A stretch of DNA of 64,000 nt from Beijerinckiaceae bacterium RH AL1 (GCA_901457705.2 LR590083.2:3224597-3288596); one strand, 5' to 3'; shown: positions 25,968 through 34,810, counted from the first letter of the stretch. The notes: a model not told the origin generated them from the letters alone. Numbers and translations: made by a program.

Positions 25968-26702
25968 TTGAAGGCTGAGACCCTGGCCGACGATCCCCCC
26001 ACTCTCGCCGATATCGCGCGTCCGGCGCGCGCCCTCGTCGTCGGCGCGTCAGGTGGCATAGGCTGCGCCTTCTCGGACCATCTCTCAGCCGCCGGGTTCG
26101 ACGTCCATCGCGCGTCCCGCGACGGCGCGGGCGGCGTGCGCATCGACGTCACCGACGAAGCCAGCATCGCCGCCGCCTGTGAAGCCTTTCGCGACGGGCC
26201 CGCGCTGCGCGTCGTGATCGTCGCGAGCGGGGTGCTGCACGACGGCGCGCTCCAGCCGGAAAAAAGCCTGCGCGATCTCGATCCCGCGGCGATGGCTCGG
26301 GTCTTCGCCGTCAATTCCATCGGGCCGATCCTCGTCGCCAAGCACGCGTTGCGGCTGATGCCGCGCCACGGCCGTAGCGTGATCGCGCTGCTGTCGGCCC
26401 GCATCGGCAGCATCTCCGACAACCGGCTCGGCGGCTGGTACAGCTATCGCGCCTCCAAGGCGGCGCTCAATCAGCTGGTGCGGACGCTCGCGATCGAGGC
26501 GGCGCGCACGCATCCCGAGCTGATCGTCGTCGCCTTGCATCCCGGCACGGTCGAGACGCGGCTGAGCACGCCGTTCCGCGGCAGCCGCGCGACCGTGTCG
26601 CCCGACGAGGCGGCCGCCAACCTCCTGCGCGTCATCCAGGGCCTCACCCCCGCCGACAGCGGCGGCTTCTTCGCGTGGGACGGCAGCCCGATTGCTTTTT
26701 GA
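25968..26702 (+). CDS. SDR family oxidoreductase, C-factor/CsgA-like
   Basis: 244-residue SDR: VVGASGGIGCAFSDHL loop, VVIVASGVLHDG where NAG is usual, Ser in ALLSARIGSI, YSYRASKAALNQ. The GLTPADSGGFFAWDG ending is typical of the CsgA-like group that acts on small aldehydes or ketones. TTG start at 25968 gives the ~25-residue lead; no better codon is in frame. It lies 57 bases after the DCC gene. Confidence 0.87.
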   Translation: MKAETLADDPPTLADIARPARALVVGASGGIGCAFSDHLSAAGFDVHRASRDGAGGVRIDVTDEASIAAACEAFRDGPALRVVIVASGVLHDGALQPEKSLRDLDPAAMARVFAVNSIGPILVAKHALRLMPRHGRSVIALLSARIGSISDNRLGGWYSYRASKAALNQLVRTLAIEAARTHPELIVVALHPGTVETRLSTPFRGSRATVSPDEAAANLLRVIQGLTPADSGGFFAWDGSPIAF

Positions 26703-26706
26703 AGCT

Positions 26707-26967
26707 TCAGTCGTCCTTCGGCGTGGACGTGGTCGTCGTGCCCTGGTTGAGCATGGTGCTCATCATGGTGCGGACCCATTCGGCGCCCTGCGGCATGCTG
26801 GAGAACCAGAACTGCATTAGGGCTTCCGGCGAGAAGCGCCGGGCCTCGCGGATCATCGTGTTTTCCATCTCGGCCATCATCGCCGTCTGCAGGGGCTGCA
26901 CGTCCGGCAGGCCGAAGAACAGGCGCGCCTCCAGCGGCGTGCAGTCGATTTCCAGATTGATCTTCAC
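26707..26967 (-). CDS. DUF6489 family protein
   Basis: 86 residues beginning MKINLEIDCTPLEARLFFGL, the signature start of this alphaproteobacterial family. Predicted helical, with a Met-rich middle (MAEMENTMI) that suggests amphipathic helices. Function unknown. Converges on the SDR gene with a 4-base gap. Confidence 0.85.
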   Translation of the reverse strand: MKINLEIDCTPLEARLFFGLPDVQPLQTAMMAEMENTMIREARRFSPEALMQFWFSSMPQGAEWVRTMMSTMLNQGTTTTSTPKDD

Positions 26968-27182
26968 CGCCGATCACCTCGCCGATCCCGTCGCATCGTC
27001 GCTCCCGACTCGTGCGCACGCAACCCTGCGCCTCGGAGCCGTATCCGGCGACTAGCCGTTTCGACATAGGCGAAACCAGCGAGGTTCGGCTACCGTTCTC
27101 GCCAAGCGCGCCGCATGAGATCGCCGTCTTCGCAACATCGCCGAGCGCGAGGGCTCGCTAAATGGACACCGGAGGTTGCGGC

Positions 27183-27500
27183 TTGAACGACACCAACGCC
27201 ATCTCGCGGACTCGCGGCGCCATGCGATGCCTTGTGCTCGGCACGTGGCTGCTGTGGCCGGTGCCGGTGCTGGCGTGCGATCCCACGCTGATCGCCTGCA
27301 GCCTCAAAAACTTCGACGATCCCTACAGCAACCCGCGCCGCGACGAGATCTACGATCACGTCGGATACGGCCTGCTCGGCAGTGCGGTCCTCGGCGCCCT
27401 CGTCCACGCCTCCGATCCGCCGCCGTCGACTCTCGGCGCCGCACCGGAGGCGGGACGCCGCCCTCATCGGCGCCACCGCGATCGGGCGCCGGCCCCGTAG
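27183..27500 (+). CDS. small secreted protein, possibly truncated by a frameshift
   Basis: 105 residues if started at TTG 27183, which has GGAGG seven bases upstream (ATG 27162 and 27222 are alternatives). Hydrophobic leader around LVLGTWLLWPVPVLA then a Cys-containing mature part (CDPTLIACSLKNF). Coding-like third-position GC lasts to about 27420; beyond that the frame becomes Pro/Arg-rich while another frame reads DAALIGATAIG (27448-27480). The true C-terminus may therefore have been lost. No family recognised. Confidence 0.45.
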   Translation: MNDTNAISRTRGAMRCLVLGTWLLWPVPVLACDPTLIACSLKNFDDPYSNPRRDEIYDHVGYGLLGSAVLGALVHASDPPPSTLGAAPEAGRRPHRRHRDRAPAP

Positions 27501-27507
27501 GGCAAGA

Positions 27508-27699
27508 TCAGGTGCGCGAGTAGCTCGCGTGCGTCTCGGCATGAAAGGCAGCGCCGGTCACCGGCTTAGCCGTCGAGCGGCTTGCCTCGCCGCGGCGGCT
27601 CGCCTGGTCCGAGCGGCAGCGCCGCTCCGACACCGTGCCTCGCCGCAGCCAGGCGGCGGCCAGCTCGCGGCTGCCCTTGTCGTAGGATGACATGGTCAT
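27508..27699 (-). CDS. small Arg/Ser-rich protein of unknown function
   Basis: 63 residues (MTMSSYDKGSRELAAAWLRR). ATG 27699 follows GGAGGTG by 3-4 bases, a strong ribosome site. No domain recognised; the basic, short sequence could be a nucleic-acid-associated peptide, but that is a guess. Its stop lies 8 bases from the convergent gene at 27183. Confidence 0.5.
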   Translation of the reverse strand: MTMSSYDKGSRELAAAWLRRGTVSERRCRSDQASRRGEASRSTAKPVTGAAFHAETHASYSRT

Positions 27700-27929
27700 C
27701 AACACCTCCATTAAATCATTCTGGTGAGTTTTATAACGCGCGCGACACACCGCGGGAAGTGCGCCTTTTGCAGCGCAGCAGCGTCCGTGATGAATAACTA
27801 AGCAGCCGCGCGGACGACAACGCCGCGTTCACCATGCGCCGCGAAACGGCGGCCGATGCCGCTGCGTCTTAAGCCGATGTGCAGGCCGGCGGCCGGACAC
27901 TCCAGCGCTTCACCGCCCAGGACCTGCTC

Positions 27930-28127
27930 ATGATGCGCCCCTCTCTCGATCTCCGCTACGAGCACGAGATGCGCGCGGTCCCGAGCCAGAGCACGACCCC
28001 GGTGCAGCCGCGCTGCGAGGCGCGCACCCTCGTTGCGCGCCTGCGCGGCCTGAAGGCCCTCATGGACGCCGAGCGCGGCCATTTCGCCGCGTGGATCGCC
28101 GCGACGCCGGGCGTCGCGCTCTCCTGA
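27930..28127 (+). CDS. small hypothetical protein
   Basis: 65 residues with the consistently G/C third positions of real genes here (MMRPSLDLRYEHEM...). AGGA lies about 8 bases before the ATG pair at 27930; an earlier ATG at 27879 is possible. No domain recognised. Ends 4 bases from the convergent membrane protein gene. Confidence 0.45.
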   Translation: MMRPSLDLRYEHEMRAVPSQSTTPVQPRCEARTLVARLRGLKALMDAERGHFAAWIAATPGVALS

Positions 28128-28130
28128 GCC

Positions 28131-28610
28131 TCAATCCGGGATGCTGGTGAGCCGCGGCCGCCAGACCCCCAGCGCCACGTTGAGCGTCGCGACGAGGATC
28201 AGCACGATCAGCGTGTTGCGCTCCGGCCCGAGCGTGCCGGCGAGGCCCGCGGCAGCGCCGTTGCCGGCGAGCGCGGCGGCGCTGCGCTCGGCCTCCTGCC
28301 GCAGCGGCCCGATGATGCCCTGCAGGCTGCCCTCGAAGACCAAGACGCCGGACAGCAGCTTGACCCAGGCCCAGCCGGCATTGTGGAAGGCGCGCCCCAT
28401 CGCCATGGCCACCAGGCCGGCGACCAGCGTCACGCCGAGCGACGGCAGCAGCAGCCAGGTCGCGATGGCGCTCATCGCGCCGCGCACCGCAGCATAGGCC
28501 GGCAGCTGCGCCGCTGGCGGCGCCACGATCGCCAGCATGATCAGCGTCGCCATCGCGCCCATCAGGCCGATGGCGCCGATCGTGTGAAGGAACTTGAGCA
28601 GGCGACGCAC
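28131..28610 (-). CDS. four-helix membrane protein, DUF2269-like
   Basis: 159 residues: MRRLLKFLHTIGAIGLMGAM and three further hydrophobic stretches (about 50-72, 80-100 and 130-150). The opening LKFLHTIGAIG resembles DUF2269 integral membrane proteins. Function unknown. Transcribed away from cbpM, with a 76-base gap. Confidence 0.65.
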   Translation of the reverse strand: MRRLLKFLHTIGAIGLMGAMATLIMLAIVAPPAAQLPAYAAVRGAMSAIATWLLLPSLGVTLVAGLVAMAMGRAFHNAGWAWVKLLSGVLVFEGSLQGIIGPLRQEAERSAAALAGNGAAAGLAGTLGPERNTLIVLILVATLNVALGVWRPRLTSIPD

Positions 28611-28686
28611 GGCAGCAGGATAAGGCGCCGCCGCGGCGCACGGTAGCCGGCCTTTTAGCCGTAGCGCATCCTCGCCGGTGACGGGA

Positions 28687-28968
28687 TCAGCGCGACCGCG
28701 TCTCGCCGAAGCTCTGGTTCAGGCCTTCGAAGGCCCGGCGGACGCCATGCAGCTGGTCGAGCAGGTGCAGGATCACGTCGATGCCGGCCTCGTTGACCCC
28801 CATCCCGCTGCCGAGATGCTGGATCAGCCGCGCGCGGGCGAGGTCGGCATCGGAAAACTGCGGCTCGGCCTCGGCCTGCTGCGGCACAAGCCATTCCTGC
28901 TCGAGCCAGACCTCGAGCGTCGTCGTCTCGATCGACAGCTGGGTGAGAAAGGCTTGCCTGTTCATCAT
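28687..28968 (-). CDS. cbpM: chaperone modulator CbpM-like
   Basis: 93 residues with the small MerR-like/CbpM layout ([44 protein letters not shown]). CbpM binds the J domain of CbpA and inhibits it. Directly downstream of the cbpA-like gene with ATGA overlap, the usual arrangement. Confidence 0.87.
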   Translation of the reverse strand: MMNRQAFLTQLSIETTTLEVWLEQEWLVPQQAEAEPQFSDADLARARLIQHLGSGMGVNEAGIDVILHLLDQLHGVRRAFEGLNQSFGETRSR

Positions 28969-29885
28969 GCCATCCCCGCGCGCGGGTCGAAGGTCTTGCC
29001 GGCCGTCCAGCCGGCGACGAAAGCCTCGAGCTCGGGGTCCGGCGGCCGCGGCAGCACGATCTTCAGCTTCACGAGCTCATCGCCGGCGCCGCCGCCGCGC
29101 TTCGGCGCGCCCTTGCCGCGCAGCCGCAGGGTGGTGCCGGTGTTCGAGCCCTTCGGCACGTTCATCGTCACCGCGCCGGTCGGCGTCGGCACGCGCACCT
29201 TGGCCCCGAGCACCGCCTCGGTCAGCGAGACCGGCAGCTCGATCGTGATGTCGTCGCCCTCGCGCGTGAAGCGCGGGTCGGGCAGCACCTCGATCTCGAC
29301 CAGCGCGTCGCCGGGCCCGCCCTTGCCGGCGCCGGGCGCCCCCTTGCCCTTGAGCCGCATCGTCTGCCCGTCGACGATGCCGGGCGGGATCTTGATGTCG
29401 AGCGTGCCGCCGTCGGGCAGCGTGATGCGCTTCTCGGCGCCGGCGATCGAGTCCGCGAACGAGATCGCGAGGCTGTAATGCAGATCCTGGCCCCGCCGGT
29501 TGGCGCGGGTGCGGGCGCTGCGGCGCAGCAGCTCGGCCAGGGCATCGTCGCCGTCGAAGAAGTCGGCGTAGCCCCCCTGCCCCGTGTAGGGGTCCGCCTC
29601 GTCCGAGGTCGCGTAGCTGCGGTAGAACGGCTGCTGCGGCGGTCGCTCGGCGCCGGACGCGTCGATCTCGCCGGCATCGAAGCGCTTGCGCTTCTCGGCG
29701 TCGCCGAGGAGGTCGTAGGCGCCGGCGACCTCCTTGAACTTCTCCTCGGCGCCCTTGTCGCCGGGGTTAAGGTCGGGGTGCAGCTTCTTGGCGAGCTTGC
29801 GGTAGGCGCTGCGGATCTTGTCGGCGGACGCCGTCGCGTCGACGCCGAGCACCTCGTAGGGATTCCTCAAGGCTTGGGCTCCCAA
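28965..29885 (-). CDS. cbpA: DnaJ-class co-chaperone CbpA
   Basis: 306 residues. N-terminal J domain with HPD in [11 protein letters not shown]; a linker with [13 protein letters not shown]; two C-terminal substrate-binding domains ([46 protein letters not shown]). No zinc-finger cysteines, so it is CbpA-type rather than DnaJ. The frame opens with TTG 29885; a second TTG at 29870 ([10 protein letters not shown]) has GGAG eight bases ahead and may be the true start. Works with DnaK and is modulated by CbpM. Confidence 0.92.
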   Translation of the reverse strand: MGAQALRNPYEVLGVDATASADKIRSAYRKLAKKLHPDLNPGDKGAEEKFKEVAGAYDLLGDAEKRKRFDAGEIDASGAERPPQQPFYRSYATSDEADPYTGQGGYADFFDGDDALAELLRRSARTRANRRGQDLHYSLAISFADSIAGAEKRITLPDGGTLDIKIPPGIVDGQTMRLKGKGAPGAGKGGPGDALVEIEVLPDPRFTREGDDITIELPVSLTEAVLGAKVRVPTPTGAVTMNVPKGSNTGTTLRLRGKGAPKRGGGAGDELVKLKIVLPRPPDPELEAFVAGWTAGKTFDPRAGMA

Positions 29886-30013
29886 AAATCAGTCGACCGG
29901 CCTGCTAGCACGCCGGCCTTCGCTATCGGCGGCGCGCCAGACGGATCAAAGATAGTCTTCTTTTCGAGTTGCGCATGGTGGCGCGAGCCTGTCCCAGCGC
30001 CGCCGATCGGAGG

Positions 30014-30727
30014 TCACTTCCGCGCGTAGGTGCCGCGGAAGGAGACGTTGTTGCCGCCGCAGTTCATGTTGTCGTCGACGAGCAGGTAGGGCCCGACGCG
30101 GCGCATCCACACCTTGCAGGCGAGCTCGTCGCCCTTTTCGAGCGCCAGCGTTTTGTCGTCGTCGCCCATCGCGAAGCTCAGGGCATCGCCCTTCGGCGCG
30201 ATCTTCGCCGCGATCGAGCCGAGGTTCACCGCGCCGCGCTTCACCCGATCCGGGTCCTGCGCGCCATGGGTGGCGTCGCCGGAGATCGCCAGCGCGTCCT
30301 TGGCGCCGGGCGTAATCTTGATCGTCGCCTCCTCGCGCACCCAGGTGCCGACCCAGTCCTTGGCGGCCGGCGGAGCGCCGCCCGCATCCACGGTGACGGC
30401 GGCGGCCGGCAGCCAGCCGCTCGTCTCGATACCCTTGCCGTTGACGAACGTCGCGCAGACGAATTTTTCGAGGTGAGCGCCGAGCACCACGCTGTTGCCG
30501 GCGACGAGGAACGCTTTCCGCTTGCAGGCGGCCGTGTCGGCCGGACACCCCTTGTCGTCCATCGCGCCCTTGACGAAGTTGATCCTGCCGTCGCCGACGA
30601 CCTTGCCGCTCTCGACCTTCGGGTTGTCGCTCAGCGCGCCCCAGCCCGTGCAGTCCCTGCCGTCCGCGAAGGCCGGCGCGGCGAACACAAACGTCGCCAA
30701 CGCGGCGCACGACGACCTCGACAACAT
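30014..30727 (-). CDS. secreted protein of unknown function
   Basis: 237 residues. Signal peptide to about residue 21 (CAALATFVFAAPAFA). The mature part has paired cysteines (DCTGW, KGCPADTAACK, FVCATF, ACKVW, NCGGNN) and repeated GWLPAAA/WVGTW segments reminiscent of small beta-rich periplasmic proteins. No catalytic motif. First of three leftward exported-protein genes in this stretch when counted from the cbpA side. Confidence 0.75.
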   Translation of the reverse strand: MLSRSSCAALATFVFAAPAFADGRDCTGWGALSDNPKVESGKVVGDGRINFVKGAMDDKGCPADTAACKRKAFLVAGNSVVLGAHLEKFVCATFVNGKGIETSGWLPAAAVTVDAGGAPPAAKDWVGTWVREEATIKITPGAKDALAISGDATHGAQDPDRVKRGAVNLGSIAAKIAPKGDALSFAMGDDDKTLALEKGDELACKVWMRRVGPYLLVDDNMNCGGNNVSFRGTYARK

Positions 30728-30803
30728 CGGACCTTCTCCCCTGCCCTCAGACCCCTCGGCGGCGCGGGATGGAGCGCAAGCGGCGTCGCGCTGTCAATCA
30801 AAC

Positions 30804-31283
30804 CTAGGGACAATCCCCGTCGCGATGCAGGCGGACGGCGGGCTCGAGCTGCAGGCGCGGCTGGCCCTTGCTCACATACAGATATTTTCCGACGTAGGAC
30901 TCCGGGCCGATCTGGGTGAGGCGGAGGTTGTGCAGGCCGTCCTTGCAGGTGGCATCGTAGGCCAGCACGTTGCCGACGAGGACATCGGGCGAGGTGCAGC
31001 CCTTCCGTTCGGCCGCGGGCATGATCGGGTTGGCATGCGCGCCGGCGTCCGCGGCCGTGTAGCATACATGCAGCGTCTGCTCGTCGATGGTCAGCGCCGG
31101 GTCCAGCGTCGGCGCGAGGATGGAGATCGTGTAGAGGCCCGGCCGCAGCCCCGCGGGCGCGCCATGCCCGCGACGCGCCTGTGCGGGCGCGCAAGCGAGC
31201 AGGCCAGCGCCCAGCAGGAGGGTGCCGAAGGCGCGTCTCGACCCACGAGGGATCGATGCGCGGCGCGGATGATGCCGCCTCAC
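30804..31283 (-). CDS. secreted protein of unknown function, possibly DUF3617-related
   Basis: 159 residues starting at GTG 31283, chosen because it makes a GTGA overlap with the upstream gene and gives a good signal peptide (RRAFGTLLLGAGLLACAPAQA). The mature part GLRPGLYTISILAPTLD followed by Cys-containing repeats loosely resembles DUF3617 periplasmic proteins. No function can be assigned. Confidence 0.7.
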   Translation of the reverse strand: MRRHHPRRASIPRGSRRAFGTLLLGAGLLACAPAQARRGHGAPAGLRPGLYTISILAPTLDPALTIDEQTLHVCYTAADAGAHANPIMPAAERKGCTSPDVLVGNVLAYDATCKDGLHNLRLTQIGPESYVGKYLYVSKGQPRLQLEPAVRLHRDGDCP

Positions 31284-32326
31284 TTGCAGTCCCCGATCCG
31301 CAGGCCGGTCACCGGCGTCGAGGCTTTCGGCGCGAGGTCCTGCAGCACCTCGTTCTGCATCGAGAACTGCATCTCGCCGGTCCAGGTGTCGGCCTCCTTG
31401 CCGGATTGCGGCGGCTGCAGGTCCAAGGCCCAGGCGCTGCCGAAGTCGCCTTGGTCGCATTGCGCGTAGAACCCGATGCCGGTGGGATAGAAGTCGAGGT
31501 GCTGCAGCGCGCATTTGGCGGTGCCGCGCTTCGGCATCAGCGGCGCCGTCGCGCCGGTCATCCCGCTTTTGAGGCAGATGTCGCGCGTCGCGCTCACCTT
31601 CTCCATCGCGCTGTCGCCGCGCTTGAGCAGCGTCCAGTTCAGCCGCCACAGGCCACCGAGCTCGGGACGCTCGCGCGCCGGCGGCGCGGCGTTCGCTACC
31701 TCGTCCGTCGCACCCGGCAGCTGGCCGCGCCCGGCCCCTGCCTGCAGCGCAAACCGCCGGCCGAACCAGCCGGAGAGGATCTGAAAGTCGTTGTAGGTCA
31801 AATGAAACGGCACCAGCACGAGATCGAGGTCGGACGGTTTGGTGCCCGCCGTTCCGGCCTTGCGCGCATAATAGTCCTGGATCAGACGGAACTGCTCTTC
31901 CGTCATCGGCTCCTTCTCGCGCAGCGGCGCGTCGTCGAGCACCGACTGCGCCACGTCGCGCCCGTAGGCCGCGAAGCGCCCCTGCGACGCCTCCGCCGAA
32001 TAGGCGCCGAACAGGCTGTTGATCGTGAACGTCTTGTCGTCGATCATGCGCTGCGTGAAGACCCTCTCGGCCTCGTCGTAATGCGCCTTGTCGATTCCGA
32101 CCTCGGCCAGCACCTGGTCCTTGGTCAGCGTCGGCACGAAGCCGAAGTAATACGACGCCTCCCCGACCTGGCGCAGCGTGACGCCCGCGACCGGCGCCAG
32201 CAGGGAGAGGTCGAACCCTTTCACCTTACGCGCCATCGGCGGGATGTCGTCGGCCGGCATGGCGGCATGGGCGGGCGCGGCCAGCGCCGCGAGAAGGAGA
32301 AAGATGCGGCAATATCGGCGTTGCAT
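31280..32326 (-). CDS. secreted protein of unknown function
   Basis: 348 residues with a clear signal peptide (RIFLLLAALAAPAHAA). The first half has SYYFGFVPTLTKDQVLAEVG and a charged helical stretch; the C-terminal third (LCKSGMTG-like and CALQHLDFYPTGIGFYAQC) has cysteines spaced as in the neighbouring 159-residue protein, so the two may share a fold. Translationally coupled to it by 4-base overlap. Confidence 0.75.
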   Translation of the reverse strand: MQRRYCRIFLLLAALAAPAHAAMPADDIPPMARKVKGFDLSLLAPVAGVTLRQVGEASYYFGFVPTLTKDQVLAEVGIDKAHYDEAERVFTQRMIDDKTFTINSLFGAYSAEASQGRFAAYGRDVAQSVLDDAPLREKEPMTEEQFRLIQDYYARKAGTAGTKPSDLDLVLVPFHLTYNDFQILSGWFGRRFALQAGAGRGQLPGATDEVANAAPPARERPELGGLWRLNWTLLKRGDSAMEKVSATRDICLKSGMTGATAPLMPKRGTAKCALQHLDFYPTGIGFYAQCDQGDFGSAWALDLQPPQSGKEADTWTGEMQFSMQNEVLQDLAPKASTPVTGLRIGDCK

Positions 32327-32458
32327 CGGCCCTCCGGGCTCGGAAAAGCAGCGAAATATGTCCCTTGCCTACCGCGATCCTGTGACGCCGTCACCACGGC
32401 GCGGCGGGCGGCGCCGGGTACGTCCAAGGCGCACGCGTCGGACGGGGTGCTCCAGTAG

Positions 32459-32567
32459 CCTCATGGTGAGCCGCGCGTAGCGCGAGTCGAACGACGAGGC
32501 GGTCCACGGATCGAGCGACCTGGACCCTCCTGGTTCGAGACGCGCTCCGCGCTCCTCACCATGAGGG
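32459..32567. repeat. long imperfect inverted repeat (intergenic palindromic element)
   Basis: Outer arms CCTCATGGTGAG (32459-32470) and CTCACCATGAGG (32555-32566) are perfect complements. The next ~25 bases of each arm also match imperfectly (GCGCG-AGCGCG-TCGAAC). The same CCTCATGGTGAG-type hairpins are, from memory, widespread between genes of Bradyrhizobium and relatives. It could end transcription of the prior gene or be a dispersed repeat. Confidence 0.75.
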
Positions 32568-32625
32568 ATTGGAGAGCGGCGTGAAATCAGAAGATCGGGC
32601 GCGTGCTTTTACGCTCAGTTCGGTG

Positions 32626-32834
32626 GTCGAACGCTGACGTGGCCATCCGGCCGTCGAGCGAACGGTGACACGGCGCCTCAAGCTGCGATCGAACGGCGAC
32701 ACGCCCTCGCCACCTGTCGCCGCACGCGGACATAGGCGAGACCACGTGTCGTAGGGCGGCGACATGGCACCGGCCACGGGGCGTCGAGCGACGACGCCGG
32801 ACCGTCCGCGTGGCGCCGAGCGACGACATCGCTC
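32626..32834. repeat. series of seven degenerate ~20-base units
   Basis: Units with a core like TCGARCG-x-CGAC occur at about 32626, 32652, 32687, 32715, 32748, 32782 and 32814, spaced 26-35 bases apart. They are too divergent for a CRISPR and have no coding potential of note. The surrounding 32327-32981 stretch holds no other gene. Confidence 0.5.
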
Positions 32835-32882
32835 GGGCCGCGGTTGCCGTCCGTTGACGGAAAGATAAGCTAACTCAACGGG

Positions 32883-32911
32883 TTGACATCTGCAGCCGGT
32901 ATCCTTACCTT
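32883..32911 (+). promoter_or_regulatory. candidate sigma-70 promoter of prfC
   Basis: TTGACA (32883-32888), 17-base spacer, TACCTT (32906-32911), about 70 bases before the prfC ATG. The -35 is perfect and the -10 is weak. Confidence 0.4.
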
Positions 32912-32981
32912 ATATGGCGACTGTGCGAAACCGTTGAGCTGCCGTTTGACAACGCGGCCGCCTCACGCCACCACCCGAGCC

Positions 32982-34574
32982 ATGACCACCTCCTCCGCCA
33001 ACGGCGTGGACCCCGTCGCGAGGCGGCGGACCTTCGCCATCATCTCGCACCCGGACGCCGGCAAGACGACGCTGACCGAAAAGCTCCTGCTGTTCGGCGG
33101 CGCGATCCAGCTCGCCGGCGAGGTGCGCGCCAAGGCCAACCGCCGCCAGACGCGCTCGGACTGGATGGGCATCGAGAAGGAGCGCGGCATCTCGGTCGTC
33201 ACCTCGGTGATGACCTTCGAATACGGCGACTGCGTCTACAACCTCCTCGACACGCCGGGCCACGAGGACTTCTCCGAGGACACCTACCGCACGCTGACCG
33301 CCGTCGACTCGGCGATCATGGTGCTCGATGCCGCGCGCGGCATCGAGGCGCGCACGCGCAAGCTCTTCGAGGTGTGCCGGCTGCGCGACATCCCGATCGT
33401 CACCTTCATCAACAAGCTCGACCGCGAGACGCGCGACCCGTTCGACCTCCTGGACGAGATCGAGAAGACGCTGGCCCTCGAGGTGGCGCCCGTCACCTGG
33501 CCGCTCGGCCAGGGCCGCGGCTTCGTCGGCACCTACGATCTCGAGAAGCGCCAGGTGCGCCGGCTCGATGCCGACGCCGAGGCGCATCAGGTCTCGGGGC
33601 CGGACGACGCCTACATCGAGGGGCTGATGAAGCCCGCCGACTTCCTCGAGACCGTCGAGCAGATCGAGCTGGCGACCGAGGGCCTGAAGAAGTTCGATCG
33701 CAAAGCGTTTCTCGAAGGCCACCTGACGCCGGTGTTCTTCGGCTCGGCGCTACGCAACTTCGGGATCCGCGATCTCATCGACGCGCTGGCCGCCTTCGCG
33801 CCGCCGCCGCACGGCCTCGAGGCCGCCTCGCGGACCGTCGACGCGCACGAGGCGAAGATGACCGGGTTCGTGTTCAAGATCCAGGCGAACATGGACAAGA
33901 ACCACCGCGACCGCATCGCCTTCATGCGGGTGTGCTCCGGCAAGCTGCAGCGCGGCATGAAGGCCAAGCTCGTGCGCACGGGCAAGATGGTGGCGCTCAA
34001 CTCGCCACAGTTCTTCTTCGCGCAGGACCGCCAGCTCGCCGAGGAGGCGTGGCCGGGCGACGTCGTCGGCATCCGGAACCACGGGCTGCTGCGCATCGGC
34101 GACACGCTCACCGAGGGCGAGGACCTCGTGTTCCGCGGCGTGCCGTCCTTCGCGCCGGAAATCCTGCGGCGGGTGAAGATCGGCGACTCGATGAAGCAGA
34201 AGAAGCTGCGCGAGGCGCTGGGCCAGATGGCGGAGGAAGGCGTCGTCCAGCTCTTCATCCCCGCCGACGGCTCGCCCGCCATGGTCGGCGTCGTCGGCGC
34301 GCTTCAGCTCGACGTGCTGATCGAGCGGCTGAAGGCGGAATACGGGCTCGAGGTCTCGCTCGAGACGACGCGCTTCACGCTCTGCCGCTGGATCACCGGG
34401 ACGCAGGCCGAGATCGAGAAGTTCGCCAAGGCGCACGGCTCGTCGATGGCCGAGGATCTCGACGGGTCACCCGTGTTCATGGCGCCGTCGGCCTGGGACA
34501 TCAACTACGAGGCCGAGCGCTGGCCCGACGTCGCGTTCGCCGACATCAAGGACTACCAGCGCGAGCACGCGTGA
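32982..34574 (+). CDS. prfC: peptide chain release factor 3
   Basis: 530-residue translational GTPase that recycles RF1/RF2 after peptide release. G1 HPDAGKTTLTEKLL, RRQTRSDWMGIEKERGIS switch I, DTPGHEDFSEDTYR (G3), NKLDRE (G4), then the beta-barrel and C-terminal domain (FGSALRNFGIRDLIDALAAFAPPP; YEAERWPDVAFADIKDYQRE). Length agrees with the family. ATG 32982 is chosen because earlier codons precede the conserved N-terminus. Confidence 0.96.
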   Translation: MTTSSANGVDPVARRRTFAIISHPDAGKTTLTEKLLLFGGAIQLAGEVRAKANRRQTRSDWMGIEKERGISVVTSVMTFEYGDCVYNLLDTPGHEDFSEDTYRTLTAVDSAIMVLDAARGIEARTRKLFEVCRLRDIPIVTFINKLDRETRDPFDLLDEIEKTLALEVAPVTWPLGQGRGFVGTYDLEKRQVRRLDADAEAHQVSGPDDAYIEGLMKPADFLETVEQIELATEGLKKFDRKAFLEGHLTPVFFGSALRNFGIRDLIDALAAFAPPPHGLEAASRTVDAHEAKMTGFVFKIQANMDKNHRDRIAFMRVCSGKLQRGMKAKLVRTGKMVALNSPQFFFAQDRQLAEEAWPGDVVGIRNHGLLRIGDTLTEGEDLVFRGVPSFAPEILRRVKIGDSMKQKKLREALGQMAEEGVVQLFIPADGSPAMVGVVGALQLDVLIERLKAEYGLEVSLETTRFTLCRWITGTQAEIEKFAKAHGSSMAEDLDGSPVFMAPSAWDINYEAERWPDVAFADIKDYQREHA

Positions 34575-34595
34575 GGCGCGGCGCTTGGCCCGCCG

Positions 34596-34691
34596 CTAGC
34601 GCGCACCGGGCTCGCGATAGAAGAGAAGCTTGGCCGGCACCGCCAGCAGGAGCAGGACGAGCCCGACGTGCTCGAGGATATGAAGAGCCAT
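34596..34691 (-). CDS. 31-residue single-span membrane peptide
   Basis: Short gene with MALHILEHVGLVLLLLAVPA then a basic tail (KLLFYREPGAR). The ATG is preceded by AAGGTGA at 7 bases, a convincing ribosome site. One hydrophobic helix is predicted. Lies 21 bases from the convergent prfC stop. No family recognised; small single-span peptides often modulate membrane complexes. Confidence 0.6.
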   Translation of the reverse strand: MALHILEHVGLVLLLLAVPAKLLFYREPGAR

Positions 34692-34810
34692 CGCAGTCAC
34701 CTTCGCTAAGGCTTGGATAGCAGCCCAAGAAGCGACAGTCGACATGAACGTTCGATGACCGATCGCGCGCGTTTGATCTATCGGCCGACAGAGAGCCGAG
34801 GCCCGGCGCC

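Noticed and set aside
27798-28082. Minus-strand 94-codon frame
   Set aside because: Antisense to the better-supported plus-strand gene at 27930; no ribosome site or motif.
32626-32834. CRISPR array
   Set aside because: The units are too degenerate, no constant repeat, and no cas genes in the window.
34546-34728. Minus-strand 60-codon frame overlapping the end of prfC
   Set aside because: Overlaps the prfC 3' end; another frame in the same region gives a hydrophobic peptide with a good ribosome site.
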